Part shown: positions 52,619 to 62,870 of the stretch, piece after piece
Layout: every line of letters starts with the position of its first letter
Position numbering within the stretch: position 1 is the stretch's first letter
Program-made: the position numbers and the translations under genes
Notes under the pieces: model-generated
Databases searched by the model: none
What the model was told of the DNA's origin: nothing
Seen by the model: the letters and a program-made list of their open reading frames with translations, nothing else
NCBI RefSeq assembly: GCF_030160455.1
Contig: NZ_BSOJ01000019.1
Coordinates: 1 to 64,000 of the forward strand
From: Limnobacter litoralis
GTDB lineage: Bacteria > Pseudomonadota > Gammaproteobacteria > Burkholderiales > Burkholderiaceae_B
DNA length: 64,000 nucleotides
Direction: 5' to 3'

Positions 52619-54292
52619 TTAGACATCCGCCGGGCCGCTGACGTGCAGAGGCCGCTCGGACCCCGGCACCACGCTGGCACCCATGGTTTTGGATATTTCA
52701 CTCAGAAAAGGGTCTTCCTGAATGGCCTGACGGGCCTCGTCAAAGGCCTGTTTGCGTTGTTCAGTGTTGACTGCGTGTGCCGTTTGCTGAACCTCGCCAT
52801 GCTGCATGTCCAATTTGACGTTGCAGCCCAAATGATCGCTCAGGGCTTTTTCCATGCGGGTGACGGTCAACCCCTCGGTGTAAGCCTTGATGGCCGTCTT
52901 CAAGGTCAATACAACCGCACTGTCGTGTTGCTCACACTTCACCAACTCGGCCTGCACCAATGCCTGCCGGGTCAGCCCTGTGGCTGCAACCTGCTGGGAA
53001 AACTCAGGCCAAGAGCTTTTGCTTGGCAACTGCAAATCGCCCGATGGGGGCCTTGGCGTGGCTGACTCCACGGGCTTGGCTGCGGCAGGTGCGGGTGCAG
53101 GCGCTGCAACGGGTGCTGGTTGCGCCATGGTGGGTTTTGGTACGGCAACTGGCGCAGGAGCGGGTGCCGCAGCGGAAGACCTGGGTGCAATCAATTCTGC
53201 ATCGCCGGGCTTGAAAGCCAACATGCGGAGCAAAGCCATCGAAAAACCAATCTGATCTTCAGGGGCCAAGTGCAACTCAGCCCGGGCATGCGTGGCAATT
53301 TGATAAAACAGTTGCAGATCTTCGGGGGTAAACAGGGACTGCACTGCAGCCAGCGCCGCGGCGTCCGGGTCATCCATGTCGAGCCCGCCCGTGAATGTGG
53401 CCACCGACAAGCGATAACTGCAGGCGGCCAACTCGTCCAGCAGGCTGGCAAAGGGCGCGCTAACGGTGGCCAAACCCTTCGAAATGTCAAGCAGCTGCTT
53501 GCCATCGCCTTGTGCGAGCGCGGTTAATATTTGCACGATGACCTGTTGATCGACCGCGCCCAACATTTGCCTGACCGTGGCCTCGGAGACCTGACCAGCG
53601 CTGTATGCAATGGCCTGATCGGTGAGCGACAAAGCATCGCGGAGACTACCCCGGGCAGCCTTGGCAATCAGTCTGAGTGCCGCCGCTTCATGCGAAATGC
53701 CTTCGCTGTCCAGGATGGTCGCCAAGTGAGAAGCGATCTGGTCGGGCAACAACTGGCGGAGACTGAATTGCAGGCAGCGGGACAGCACCGTGGCCGGAAT
53801 TTTTTGTGGATCGGTGGTCGCCAAAATGAACAACACATGCCCGGGCGGCTCTTCCAGGGTTTTCAGCATGGCATTGAATGCGCTGCTGGACAGCATGTGC
53901 ACTTCGTCAATGACATACACCTTGTACCGCCCTGCCGTGGGCGCGTACATGGCGTTTTCAAGCAGGGCCCGCATTTCATCCACCTTGGTGTTGGTGGCGG
54001 CGTCCACTTCAAGCAGATCGACAAAACGCCCCTGACTGATCTCAAGGCAAGCCTGACACTGCCCACAAGGCTGACGGCTCATGCCTTTTTCGCAGTTCAC
54101 GGCTTTGGCCAGAATGCGGGCGATGGTGGTTTTTCCGACGCCGCGCGTACCGGTAAACAGATAGGCATGGTGAAGGCGATTGTTGTCGAGCGCGTGCGAG
54201 AGGGCCTGAACCACGTGCTGCTGCCCGACCAGCGATTCGAAATCGCGGGGGCGCCACTTACGGGCCAAAGCTTGAGAAACGGATTCAGACAT
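52619..54292 (-). CDS. dnaX: DNA polymerase III subunits gamma/tau
   Basis: A 557-residue clamp-loader ATPase. Walker A is TGTRGVGKTTIARI; the zinc module CEKGMSRQPCGQCQAC, DVLEVDAATNTKVDEMR and Walker B VYVIDEVHMLS follow, with the collar domain to about 370. An Ala/Pro-rich linker (about 375-415) leads to a tau-like C-terminal domain. I see no A-AAA-AAG slippery heptamer, so a separate short gamma by frameshift is not supported. ATG 54292 (MSESVSQALARKWRP) is chosen over an upstream start at 54325. The SRP RNA gene lies just upstream. Confidence 0.95.
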   Translation of the reverse strand: MSESVSQALARKWRPRDFESLVGQQHVVQALSHALDNNRLHHAYLFTGTRGVGKTTIARILAKAVNCEKGMSRQPCGQCQACLEISQGRFVDLLEVDAATNTKVDEMRALLENAMYAPTAGRYKVYVIDEVHMLSSSAFNAMLKTLEEPPGHVLFILATTDPQKIPATVLSRCLQFSLRQLLPDQIASHLATILDSEGISHEAAALRLIAKAARGSLRDALSLTDQAIAYSAGQVSEATVRQMLGAVDQQVIVQILTALAQGDGKQLLDISKGLATVSAPFASLLDELAACSYRLSVATFTGGLDMDDPDAAALAAVQSLFTPEDLQLFYQIATHARAELHLAPEDQIGFSMALLRMLAFKPGDAELIAPRSSAAAPAPAPVAVPKPTMAQPAPVAAPAPAPAAAKPVESATPRPPSGDLQLPSKSSWPEFSQQVAATGLTRQALVQAELVKCEQHDSAVVLTLKTAIKAYTEGLTVTRMEKALSDHLGCNVKLDMQHGEVQQTAHAVNTEQRKQAFDEARQAIQEDPFLSEISKTMGASVVPGSERPLHVSGPADV

Positions 54293-54335
54293 GGACACGT
54301 TCACCCGACAATGTTGCTGCGCCAAAAACGAAGAA

Positions 54336-54429
54336 GGCGAGCCAGAACCCCGGCACTGGCTTCACGGTTATGGCTGCTTCCTTCCGGACCTGACCAGGTT
54401 GGCCGCTAGACCATGCGGGGAGGCCCGCC
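54336..54429 (-). ncRNA. ffs: Signal recognition particle RNA (4.5S RNA)
   Basis: On the minus strand the segment contains the universal SRP core CAGGTCAGGTCCGGAAGGAA followed by GCAGCCA. The ends are complementary (GGCGGGCC at 54429 and GGCTCGCC at 54336), giving the closed rod of a small bacterial SRP RNA of about 94 bases. It lies upstream of dnaX on the same strand, a common position. It pairs with Ffh to target membrane proteins. Confidence 0.95.
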
Positions 54430-54439
54430 AATCGACATT

Positions 54440-57400
54440 CTACACTGAAGTGATCCAGTGAACCTGCCCGGTGCGGTCAATCAGCGCGGCTTCTGTGGAC
54501 TTGACGGGGTCCGCCGCTGCAAGTGTCTGATTCACAAGGTTCACGTATTGTAAAACCTGCTCGCGATAACCCGGCAAATTGTGGGCATCGACCTTCCATT
54601 TGTAATCCAGAACGACCCACCGGCCTTGCGTGTACACCACTCGGTCGGCTCGCAGAAGCTGCCCGGTTCGAAGCACCCACTCCAGTTCATTAAACGCTTT
54701 GTCAGCGCCTTTGAAAAATAGGTGAAGATGTGGCGCCGACAACACGGTTTCTGCAGCTTGCTGAACTTGCGCTCGCTCAAACTCAGACAACACCAATAGC
54801 ACATCCTCGCAATCCAACAATCGGGCAGCCCACCAGGTCTCAAAATCGGCCAACCCATCCAGATGCTCAAGCACGCCATGCCAGGCCGTGCCCATGCGCA
54901 ATTCGCTGGAATTCAAGCGTGGGACCACCTCGCCGATTGACACGCTCAAAGCGGGCAATTCGGGAAATGCGGGGCGAACCCACACCGCAGACGCTGGCTC
55001 CAGGGCCAGTTCTGTCTGCACGGGGGAAGCGTCTGCCCCAGGCCACGCTTCAAACACCTGGTCCGCGTGGGGCAACAGCCGCTCATACCATCCCTTACTG
55101 CCGCGCTTTTCAGTGCCACTGACGTGAAGCGACTGCCTAGCGCGGGTTAGCGCCACATACAGCAAATGATCTTCTTCGTCTTCAAAGGCCTGCTTTTGCA
55201 CAGCCATGCTATGCTCGCGCCCGCCCGTTTGCGTGCTTTTGCTGTCGTACACGGAAATGGCGGTCGGCGCATCTTCGCCCAATTCCCAATCGATGAGAAC
55301 ATCCAGTGACGACCCCCCTGGGCTGGGCGCCGAATCGGCATCCGGCAAGATCACATGACGGGCCTCCAACCCTTTTGCGGAGTGCACGGTCAGCACGGCA
55401 ATGGCGTCCTCGCCGGTCAGGGCACCCTCACCGTCTGAACCCCCGAACTCGGCCAACCTTTGGGCTTCGGCCAGGGCCATGGCCAAATCCGGAAAGCGCC
55501 CCTTGTTCACATTCAAGGCCCAGGCTTTCAACCAATCCCAATGCTCCGCCATCATGACCTTGTAACGGGCTTGCACCGACTTCAAATATTGCAGACTGGC
55601 TTGGGTAGAACTGGCCACCAGGCTCAGCGTTTCAAACAAGGGCAATTGTCGCGAAATGGACAACCAGCTCGACATCGTGCGATGCACCGCTTGCCAGTAG
55701 GCCTGATCCGACTGGGCTTCCTGCTGGATGGCTTCCCACACGCTTTCGGAATTCTGGCGACGGTGCAAAGCCTGAAAATCGGCGCTACTGACTGAAAACA
55801 GGGGGCTGCGCAGCAACTGCAACACGGCAAAGTTGTCTTGTGGATTCAACAAAAAACGCAAAACAGCAATGGTGTCGAGCCAAACCATGGACGTGTAGCG
55901 CTCACCCTTGTCTTTCAACACAAAGGGCAAACCGGCTTCGCGAAAAGCGCTCACCAAAGGCAAGGCGCTTCGATGGGTTCTGACGAGCACCATGACCTCA
56001 GACCAGTTTTGAATAGCGCCTGAACTTCGCCACTGCTGCAACACGCGAACCCAATGCTCAGCCTCGCCGATGGCCTCGTCCGCAGCCACCTTGGGGTACA
56101 CCGACAAACCGCTCAACAGCGGTGCCGCAGGCCACTCCGACGGTGGCACCGCACTGGCATGGGGACGAAAAGGTGTGGTGCCGCGAACCTCGTCGGGTGC
56201 GAACACGCGATTGACCACCTCGACCACCGCGGGCAAACAACGCCGGGTTTGATCCGAGGCGAGAGACACTGCGCCGAACCGGTCTTCAAGCCATTGGCGC
56301 ACGTAGGCGAACAATCGGGCTTCGGCACGTCGAAATCGATAAATGGACTGCTTGGGGTCGCCCACCACAAACAGACTGGGCTGCTCGCCCGATTTGTATT
56401 CGTCCAGCCAATTGCGCAAGATGGCCCACTGAACCGGGTTGGTGTCCTGAAACTCATCCAGCAAAATGTGCCGAACTCGCGTGTCCAGCTTCTGCAACAT
56501 GTAGCTGCGCTGCTGTTCATCCAGCAACAAATGCAGGGCCGTGTACTCCAGATCGTCAAAATCACAGAGGCCCTCAAGCGATTTGACGCGAGAGTAGGTT
56601 TCAAACAAAAGGGGCACCAGCTCGGCCAGGCTCTGCGAACCACGCAGATCACGCTGATCCTGAACTTTGCGCAAACCAGTAATCAGTTGCTCGCAAAACG
56701 CCTGCGCGCGAGCGGCGAAGCTGTCTGCATCCAGTCCGATTTTTTTGGCATTGGCTGCCGAAATTGAGCAGAAATGACTCAAGGGTGTTTTGGTTTTGGT
56801 CAGGCAGATGCCACAAAGCTGCTCAAACACATCGACTTTGCCCACTGCCCCACTGCGCCACAAGGCCAGTAGATCCACCAGTTTGCGGGCAATGTCCTGC
56901 TGACTTTTGCTGCCCTGGCCCAGGTCTTTGGCAATCAGGTCTAGGGTTTCTGACCAGCCTTGCATGCCCGCAGTGTCGAACAGCGCTTCTGGCCAGGGTG
57001 AGCGATCGTCAATGCCTAGCAAAGCGGCCAGTTGCGCTGGGCCGCCCCGGCGAAGCCACAAATCAAAAGCGACACGATTGGCCAGCGCCTTGTGCATCAG
57101 GTGGACAATTTCAGACTGGTCGTACTGGCGACCAAGCTGATCCAAGGCAGCGCTTAGAGGATGATTCACCTCCAGGCCTGCGACATGCCCCAAACACTGC
57201 TCAATCGCCACGCGGGCGTAATAGGCGGTTTGTTCAGTGGGTTCGTTCTGTCTGGAAAAGCCACTCGACAGGGGCGCCATCTGACACAAAGACGTAAACC
57301 AGCCATGAAACGTGTCTATCGTGACACCGCGCGGGTTGGTCAGCACCTCTCCAGCCAACGCCTGCGCTTTGGAGACGGTGGCTGGGTCAGTGGGTGCACC

Positions 57401-57667
57401 GCGCTCAAGCAACAGCGTGCGCAGGTCAGCCTCACTGGCCGTGGCGCAGTGGCGCAACAAGTCGAACAAACGCTGACGCATTTCTTCGGCGGCTTTGCGC
57501 GTAAAGGTAATGGCCAGAATCTGCTCTGGGCGTGCCCCAGCCAACAGCAAGCGAAACAGGCGCGCGGTCAGCAACCAGGTTTTTCCACTGCCCGCGCAGG
57601 CTTCCACTACCACATTGCGGGCGGGGTTGCAGGCAGTCAGCACCAACTGTGAAACCGCGTCACTCAT
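54440..57667 (-). CDS. addA: AddA-type helicase-nuclease subunit
   Basis: A 1075-residue UvrD-family helicase. Walker A is EACAGSGKTWLLTARL; ILAITFTRKAAEEMRQRL (motif Ia), the Walker B region HILLDEFQDTNPVQW, VVGDPKQSIYRFRRAE and VLTVHSAKGLEARHVILP are the superfamily 1 motifs, with LLYVALTRARQSL as motif VI. The C-terminal part has RADRVVYTQGRWVVLDYKW, a RecB-family nuclease site. Together with the next gene it should process double-strand breaks. ATGA overlap with addB. Confidence 0.92.
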   Translation of the reverse strand: MSDAVSQLVLTACNPARNVVVEACAGSGKTWLLTARLFRLLLAGARPEQILAITFTRKAAEEMRQRLFDLLRHCATASEADLRTLLLERGAPTDPATVSKAQALAGEVLTNPRGVTIDTFHGWFTSLCQMAPLSSGFSRQNEPTEQTAYYARVAIEQCLGHVAGLEVNHPLSAALDQLGRQYDQSEIVHLMHKALANRVAFDLWLRRGGPAQLAALLGIDDRSPWPEALFDTAGMQGWSETLDLIAKDLGQGSKSQQDIARKLVDLLALWRSGAVGKVDVFEQLCGICLTKTKTPLSHFCSISAANAKKIGLDADSFAARAQAFCEQLITGLRKVQDQRDLRGSQSLAELVPLLFETYSRVKSLEGLCDFDDLEYTALHLLLDEQQRSYMLQKLDTRVRHILLDEFQDTNPVQWAILRNWLDEYKSGEQPSLFVVGDPKQSIYRFRRAEARLFAYVRQWLEDRFGAVSLASDQTRRCLPAVVEVVNRVFAPDEVRGTTPFRPHASAVPPSEWPAAPLLSGLSVYPKVAADEAIGEAEHWVRVLQQWRSSGAIQNWSEVMVLVRTHRSALPLVSAFREAGLPFVLKDKGERYTSMVWLDTIAVLRFLLNPQDNFAVLQLLRSPLFSVSSADFQALHRRQNSESVWEAIQQEAQSDQAYWQAVHRTMSSWLSISRQLPLFETLSLVASSTQASLQYLKSVQARYKVMMAEHWDWLKAWALNVNKGRFPDLAMALAEAQRLAEFGGSDGEGALTGEDAIAVLTVHSAKGLEARHVILPDADSAPSPGGSSLDVLIDWELGEDAPTAISVYDSKSTQTGGREHSMAVQKQAFEDEEDHLLYVALTRARQSLHVSGTEKRGSKGWYERLLPHADQVFEAWPGADASPVQTELALEPASAVWVRPAFPELPALSVSIGEVVPRLNSSELRMGTAWHGVLEHLDGLADFETWWAARLLDCEDVLLVLSEFERAQVQQAAETVLSAPHLHLFFKGADKAFNELEWVLRTGQLLRADRVVYTQGRWVVLDYKWKVDAHNLPGYREQVLQYVNLVNQTLAAADPVKSTEAALIDRTGQVHWITSV

Positions 57668-60117
57668 GCGTCAACCTCCTCGTCTGGGGCTTCAAGCTGG
57701 AGGTCTTCGGGTCTGCAAATCCCATAAGCCGCACAGTAGGCGCAACCGCCATTTTCCGGCGTGGCTTGCCAGCTTGAACTTTGAGAAAAGAATTGATCGA
57801 GGTCTGCCGACACCTGCTGAAAAAGGGCTTCACCCCAGGTAGAAGTACCCTCGTAGGCTTCAAATTCAGCGGTGGCCGGAAAGGGCAGCCAGTCTACCTT
57901 GTCTTTGTGAATGGCCAGAAACGACAACTCCTCCACGGCTTGACCGGCCATGCCTAACAGCGCCTGATAGGCCGGCAATTGCGGCAAAGCCAAAGGGTCA
58001 CCATTTTTACCCAATTGGGCTTTCAGCTTTTCAGGGCGCGTGAACTTGATGTCCACCAAACCCAGCGCTCCACCCTTGCGGTCAATGCGGTCGGCGCGAC
58101 CACTCAGGCGAATCGATTTGCCGGCTCGGGGCAACGCAAGCTCGCCTTGCAGCGGCGTTTCAGCAGATTCGAATTGCCACCCACCCGCCTGCCGTTGAAT
58201 CATGCGGCCAGCCAGCCTGGGAATGATGGACTCAAAAAACCGCATAAACGGGTACAGCGTCAGCCGTTGCGACTCTTCCAGACCCGCCCATACGATCTGC
58301 GCCTCACTTTGCAAGGTCCTTTTCCAGTCCTCAAGATCTGCAAATGCCTCACCGGCCTGTCTGAGTGAAATGGCTGACTTTTCCAGCACCCGATGCACAA
58401 AAGTGCCCCGCAGTTGCTCGAAACTTTGAGGTCTGCGGGCTTGCGTGTCTTGCCAGCCCAGGCAACGGGTCAGACCAAAACGCAAGGGGCAAGACATCCA
58501 ATCGTCCAGCGCACGCACCGGCATCTGCTCGGGTATTCGCACACCCAATTCATCGGGCTGAATACGCAGACTGTCTGCGGGTTCATGGGGCAACTCGATT
58601 CGGCTATCCGCAAGGGCTACTTCAAGACGGGCTTCGGGGGTGTGTTGCTGCAGCACAATCTGTAACCATTGCAACTCAGACAGCAGAGATTCCGGTCTGC
58701 CAGACACCTGGGCACAGTGAATCAGACAGATTGCCCGACTGTTCTGAATCAAATCATAAAGCGCTGAAATCTTTTGAATTCGCTGCAAATGCGGGCCAGG
58801 CAGACCGAGATCGATGGTCACGTTGGGCGGCAACAAACCGGGCGGACTTTCCTGAAAATGCGATTGTGCGCAACCCAGCACCAACACCCGACCGAATTCC
58901 CGAAGGCGAGTGGCCAACAGCGGCAGCACCCGCACCGGACTTTTCACGTCCAGCGGACGGAAGCGCTGTGACTCCACCCAGTGTCGCCAAGCCGCCAGCC
59001 ACTGCGTAAAGTCTGCTTCCAAACCCTGATTGTCAGCCATGGCCATTTGTTGAAGACCCAGCAGAAGATGGCGCCCTGCTTCGTCCTCAGAAAGGGCCTG
59101 ACCAATTGGGCCGGTGCCCAGGGCATTGAGCAGCCCCGCCGCCCAGTCGGCCAAACGCGCAGGCCTGTCGGCTCGCAGGGTTGTGGCCAATTCACAAACA
59201 GTGTTGTCAAAGGGATGTACAACAACATCAAGCAAGCCCGTCTGTTGCCAATCCAGCATCAGTCGATTGAACCAGCCCGCCACCCTGGATGTAGACAGTC
59301 GCCAACCGGTTCGATCGTCGACCTGAACACCCTGTTCAGCGAGTAGTGCCACCAAACGACGCGCGGCCAGGCGATCCACCACGGCAATCACGATGGTCTC
59401 CTCGGCATCCTCACCCAGCCATTTCAAGACCTGTGCCGCGGCCTGCTGAGCCTGTGTGGCCTCGTCGGCTGCCACCGTCAAGATCGCCCGGTTGGCCACA
59501 TCCAGCTTTCGCCAGGGTTCCGGCCCCTCCACTTTGGACAGCGCCACCCGCTGCACTGGCAATTCCGGCAACCAGGCGCGAAGCCACAGCTCGGGAGTGG
59601 CCTCACCGTCATCAAACCACACCACCTGGTCGATCTGTCCCGATGAACAAAACGCGGGCGGTCTCAACAAAAGGCTTTGCAGCTCTTCCCGATACACCTC
59701 AGCCAGGCTGACCACCACGCGCGCTTCCATTTCCGCAAAATGACCGGAACGAATGTAGTCTTGAAGCGAGGGGGTTTGGTTTTCATGGGTCAGCACCAAG
59801 CGAAAGGCCAATTCCAGATACTCTTGAGCCAACACCCACCGCTGTTCATCGGCCAGGCCCGCAACCAGGTCTGGATTGGAATTCAGGGCTTGAACCACCT
59901 GCGCCTTCAGATTCCACCAACGCAGCGGAGAATTGGCGGTGCTCATACGGTCCGCCGTCTGAATCATGGGGGACAACACCGCGTCTGCCGCCATGTGTAT
60001 GGCCCACTCGGCCTTGAATGCGGCTGCGTTTTCAATGCGTGGCAGAATCCAGAGCACCCGGTTCAGCGGCACGCCATCCCGCGGCAATCGTTCAAACACT
60101 GGTAAAAATAGAGGCAT
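57664..60117 (-). CDS. addB: AddB-type nuclease subunit with Fe-S cluster motif
   Basis: An 817-residue protein. The N-terminal two thirds resemble an inactivated helicase without a clear Walker A. The C-terminal PD-(D/E)xK nuclease has GRADRIDRKGGALGLVDIKF, and cysteines in DWMSCPLRFGL and in GGCAYCAAYGICRPEDL match the iron-sulphur staple of AddB-type nucleases. ATG 60117 is chosen; the frame is open to 60189 into the trxA promoter region. Partner of addA. Confidence 0.87.
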   Translation of the reverse strand: MPLFLPVFERLPRDGVPLNRVLWILPRIENAAAFKAEWAIHMAADAVLSPMIQTADRMSTANSPLRWWNLKAQVVQALNSNPDLVAGLADEQRWVLAQEYLELAFRLVLTHENQTPSLQDYIRSGHFAEMEARVVVSLAEVYREELQSLLLRPPAFCSSGQIDQVVWFDDGEATPELWLRAWLPELPVQRVALSKVEGPEPWRKLDVANRAILTVAADEATQAQQAAAQVLKWLGEDAEETIVIAVVDRLAARRLVALLAEQGVQVDDRTGWRLSTSRVAGWFNRLMLDWQQTGLLDVVVHPFDNTVCELATTLRADRPARLADWAAGLLNALGTGPIGQALSEDEAGRHLLLGLQQMAMADNQGLEADFTQWLAAWRHWVESQRFRPLDVKSPVRVLPLLATRLREFGRVLVLGCAQSHFQESPPGLLPPNVTIDLGLPGPHLQRIQKISALYDLIQNSRAICLIHCAQVSGRPESLLSELQWLQIVLQQHTPEARLEVALADSRIELPHEPADSLRIQPDELGVRIPEQMPVRALDDWMSCPLRFGLTRCLGWQDTQARRPQSFEQLRGTFVHRVLEKSAISLRQAGEAFADLEDWKRTLQSEAQIVWAGLEESQRLTLYPFMRFFESIIPRLAGRMIQRQAGGWQFESAETPLQGELALPRAGKSIRLSGRADRIDRKGGALGLVDIKFTRPEKLKAQLGKNGDPLALPQLPAYQALLGMAGQAVEELSFLAIHKDKVDWLPFPATAEFEAYEGTSTWGEALFQQVSADLDQFFSQSSSWQATPENGGCAYCAAYGICRPEDLQLEAPDEEVDA

Positions 60118-60223
60118 GACTGAGACAATAAGAGCGGTTTGCGATCCATTAAGTGCGCAAAACGGACACTTGATTGTGTTTGGTGTCAATTTCGCTGTAA
60201 CATTCAGAATAACACTTTCTGAG

Positions 60224-60246
60224 TCGGGCCCCTGTTTCAGGCCCGA
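60224..60246 (+). promoter_or_regulatory. Hairpin in the trxA leader
   Basis: TCGGGCC (60224-60230) and GGCCCGA (60240-60246) form a 7-bp stem with a 9-base loop, 23 bases before the trxA ATG and with no T-run after it. It may affect translation or stability of the message, or be incidental. Confidence 0.4.
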
Positions 60247-60269
60247 ACATGATCTATCTGAGGAATTAA

Positions 60270-60599
60270 ATGAGCAGTGACCTGATTAAACACGTCAGTG
60301 ACGCTTCTTTCGAAAGCGATGTGGTGAAGTCCGACAGCCCTGTGCTGGTGGATTACTGGGCCGAGTGGTGTGGTCCATGCAAGATGATTGCCCCCATTCT
60401 GGATGAGCTGTCTGGCGAATACAAAGGCAAACTCCAGATCGCGAAAATGAACGTGGACGAAAATTCCGAAACACCATCCAAGTACGGTATTCGTGGGATC
60501 CCGACTTTGATGTTGTTCAAGAATGGTGCAGTTGTGGCCACCAAGGTAGGCGCCCTTTCCAAGTCGCAACTTGCGGCTTTTCTGGACAGCCACCTGTAA
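60270..60599 (+). CDS. trxA: Thioredoxin 1
   Basis: A 109-residue thioredoxin with [10 protein letters not shown] (Cys34, Cys37), the cis-proline loop [12 protein letters not shown] and a normal length. It reduces cytoplasmic disulphides. A CTGAGGA ribosome site precedes the ATG. It is followed by a terminator and rho, a common gene order. Confidence 0.97.
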   Translation: MSSDLIKHVSDASFESDVVKSDSPVLVDYWAEWCGPCKMIAPILDELSGEYKGKLQIAKMNVDENSETPSKYGIRGIPTLMLFKNGAVVATKVGALSKSQLAAFLDSHL

Positions 60600-60614
60600 A
60601 GCAACACACCCCGG

Positions 60615-60640
60615 GGCCCCATTTCTTGGGGCCTTTCTTC
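60615..60640 (+). terminator. Terminator after trxA
   Basis: GGCCCC (60615-60620) and GGGGCC (60628-60633) form a stem with a 7-base loop followed by TTTCTTC. It lies 15 bases after the trxA stop and about 90 bases before rho. Confidence 0.82.
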
Positions 60641-60726
60641 GGTATCCCCTGACAAACCCTTTTAAATCCCACCCACTTCGATCGCTGCCACCACATGGCA
60701 ACTGATGCTCACCTGAACAAGAAAAA

Positions 60727-61989
60727 ATGTATCTATCCGAACTGAAGGTTTTACACGTCTCAGCCTTGCTTGAAATGGCTGCCGGGCTTGAAATCGACAA
60801 TGCAAACCGCCTGCGCAAGCAAGAGTTGATGTTTGCAATCCTGAAAAAACGCGCCAAAAATGGCGAACAGATTTTTGGCGATGGCGTCTTGGAGGTTTTG
60901 CCGGACGGCTTTGGCTTCCTGAGATCACCCGAGACGTCCTACCTGGCAAGCCCGGATGACATTTACATCTCCCCAAGTCAGATTCGCCGCTTCAACCTGC
61001 ACACGGGTGACGGGATTGAGGGTGAAGTCAGAACGCCCAAAGACGGTGAGCGCTACTTCGCACTGGTGAAAGTCGACAAGGTCAACGGCGAAGCGCCAGA
61101 AGCCAGCAAGCACAAGATACTGTTTGAAAACCTGACCCCCCTGCACCCCAACCAGCCTTTGAAGCTGGAGCGCGAAATGCGCGGCGAGGAAAACAACACC
61201 GGCCGAATCATCGACATGGTGGCCCCCATCGGCAAAGGCCAGCGCGGTTTGCTGGTGGCGCCGCCAAAATCGGGTAAAACCGTGATGCTGCAGCACATTG
61301 CGCATGCCATCACCGACAACCACCCCGACATTACCCTGATCGTTTTGCTGATCGACGAACGTCCGGAAGAAGTGACCGAGATGATGCGCAGCGTGCGTGG
61401 TGAAGTGATTGCTTCCACGTTTGACGAACCCGCCACCCGCCACGTGCAAGTGGCTGAAATGGTGATCGAAAAAGCCAAGCGCCTGGTCGAGCACAAACGC
61501 GACGTTGTCATTTTGCTGGATTCGATCACTCGCCTTGCACGGGCCTACAACACCGTGGTGCCTTCATCCGGCAAGGTGCTGACCGGTGGTGTGGACGCCA
61601 ACGCCCTTCACCGCCCCAAACGTTTTTTTGGTGCTGCGCGTAACATCGAAGAAGGTGGTTCACTGACCATCATCGCCACCGCGCTGGTTGACACCGGCAG
61701 CCGCATGGACGAAGTGATTTACGAAGAATTCAAAGGCACCGGCAACATGGAAATTCACCTTGAACGCCGCATGGCTGAAAAGCGTGTTTACCCAGCCATC
61801 AACATCAACCGTTCGTCCACCCGTCGCGAAGAGTTGCTCATCAAGCCAGACCTTCTGCAGAAGATCTGGGTGCTGCGCCGCCTTCTGCACGACATGGACG
61901 AAATCCAGGCCATGGAATTCCTCATGGACAAGATTCGCCAGACCAAGAACAACGGCGAGTTTTTCGAGATGATGAAAAAAGGCAATTAA
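60727..61989 (+). CDS. rho: Transcription termination factor Rho
   Basis: A 420-residue hexameric RNA helicase. The N-terminal helical and cold-shock-like RNA-binding domain includes [17 protein letters not shown]; Walker A is [13 protein letters not shown], with [16 protein letters not shown] and the Q/R-loop region [15 protein letters not shown]. Length equals E. coli Rho. Its last bases overlap the convergent SRPBCC gene. The leader of 90 bases after the trxA terminator shows no clear regulatory hairpin. Confidence 0.97.
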   Translation: MYLSELKVLHVSALLEMAAGLEIDNANRLRKQELMFAILKKRAKNGEQIFGDGVLEVLPDGFGFLRSPETSYLASPDDIYISPSQIRRFNLHTGDGIEGEVRTPKDGERYFALVKVDKVNGEAPEASKHKILFENLTPLHPNQPLKLEREMRGEENNTGRIIDMVAPIGKGQRGLLVAPPKSGKTVMLQHIAHAITDNHPDITLIVLLIDERPEEVTEMMRSVRGEVIASTFDEPATRHVQVAEMVIEKAKRLVEHKRDVVILLDSITRLARAYNTVVPSSGKVLTGGVDANALHRPKRFFGAARNIEEGGSLTIIATALVDTGSRMDEVIYEEFKGTGNMEIHLERRMAEKRVYPAININRSSTRREELLIKPDLLQKIWVLRRLLHDMDEIQAMEFLMDKIRQTKNNGEFFEMMKKGN

Positions 61990-62501
61990 GCCTTGAACTG
62001 AATGGCCCGCAAGGTCAGTATCTGAGTCAGGTTGGTGAGCGTTTTGCTCATCATCCGGCTCCACACCAAGTCCATCACCGACGTTTTAAAAAGCATCTTG
62101 GGCAAAAAGCCCGAAAACTTGGGCTTCAGGTGAAACACATACCGCCAGGTGATGATGGTCTCATCGCCCAGCTTTTCAAATTCGAAAGACCCTTTGGCGT
62201 GGTCAATGAAATTGACCACCGGCTGTGAAAACCCCACACCACGGTACAAAAACTGCCGGTTTGGCTCCACCGCCAGCAACTCCTCCTCAATCACCGCACC
62301 GTCTTTGAAGGTGATTTTCTGACGAGCACCGACATGATCAAACGCTTCACCGCTCAGCATTTCAACGCTGACAATCGGTGCGATCAGCTTGTCGCTGTGA
62401 ATGTACTCGTGAGGCTTCAGTGTCAAAAACAACTTGAAACAAGTCGCAATTGGAACAGGCACTCGACAGGTTTTCTGGATCGTTAAGGGAACTTCGCTCA
62501 C
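61986..62501 (-). CDS. SRPBCC (START-like) ligand-binding protein
   Basis: A 171-residue helix-grip protein: an opening strand ([24 protein letters not shown]), a middle with [32 protein letters not shown] and the long C-terminal helix ([31 protein letters not shown]). Such proteins bind hydrophobic ligands; the ligand is unknown. It diverges from the DUF1232 gene across 32 bases. Confidence 0.85.
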   Translation of the reverse strand: MSEVPLTIQKTCRVPVPIATCFKLFLTLKPHEYIHSDKLIAPIVSVEMLSGEAFDHVGARQKITFKDGAVIEEELLAVEPNRQFLYRGVGFSQPVVNFIDHAKGSFEFEKLGDETIITWRYVFHLKPKFSGFLPKMLFKTSVMDLVWSRMMSKTLTNLTQILTLRAIQFKA

Positions 62502-62533
62502 AATGCCTCCTGGTGAATCACGATTGATTTGAC

Positions 62534-62812
62534 ATGATTTCTAGATTTGTTCCAATACTAGCCAAATTAAAAGCATTGAAAACCCATGGGCGGTTGATGT
62601 GGAAAGCTTTTGTGCATGCAAAGACGCCATTGTGGATCAAACTGTGCATGGTTGGCGTTGTGGCCTACCTGATTAGCCCGGTTGACTTGGTGCCTGATCC
62701 AATCCTGATTCTGGGCTGGACCGATGATCTGGTGGTGATTACGGTGGCGATGTGGTTGTTGGGCAAAGCAATCCCCCCTGAGGTCAAGGCAGAAATCGAA
62801 GGCCCCAAATGA
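62534..62812 (+). CDS. DUF1232 small membrane protein
   Basis: A 92-residue protein with the DUF1232 signature LCMVGVVAYLISPVDLVPDPILILGWTDD and two hydrophobic segments. The family is widespread (YkvA type) and its role is unknown. It ends directly at the terminator of the convergent symporter gene. Confidence 0.88.
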   Translation: MISRFVPILAKLKALKTHGRLMWKAFVHAKTPLWIKLCMVGVVAYLISPVDLVPDPILILGWTDDLVVITVAMWLLGKAIPPEVKAEIEGPK

Positions 62813-62839
62813 AAAAGCCCGGCGCTTTCGCAGCCGGGC
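62812..62839 (-). terminator. Terminator of the symporter gene
   Basis: GCCCGGC (62817-62823) and GCCGGGC (62833-62839) form a stem with a 9-base loop; on the minus strand five T follow at once. It lies about 30 bases after the symporter stop and its tail touches the stop codon of the DUF1232 gene. Confidence 0.85.
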
Positions 62840-62870
62840 CCCAACTTACCTCAAAGTTGTTCTAGTGCGT

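Noticed and set aside
53030-53220. Programmed frameshift in dnaX giving a short gamma subunit
   Set aside because: No A-AAA-AAG heptamer with a downstream stem was found in the Ala/Pro-rich linker; only a short GGAAAAAGC occurs further on.
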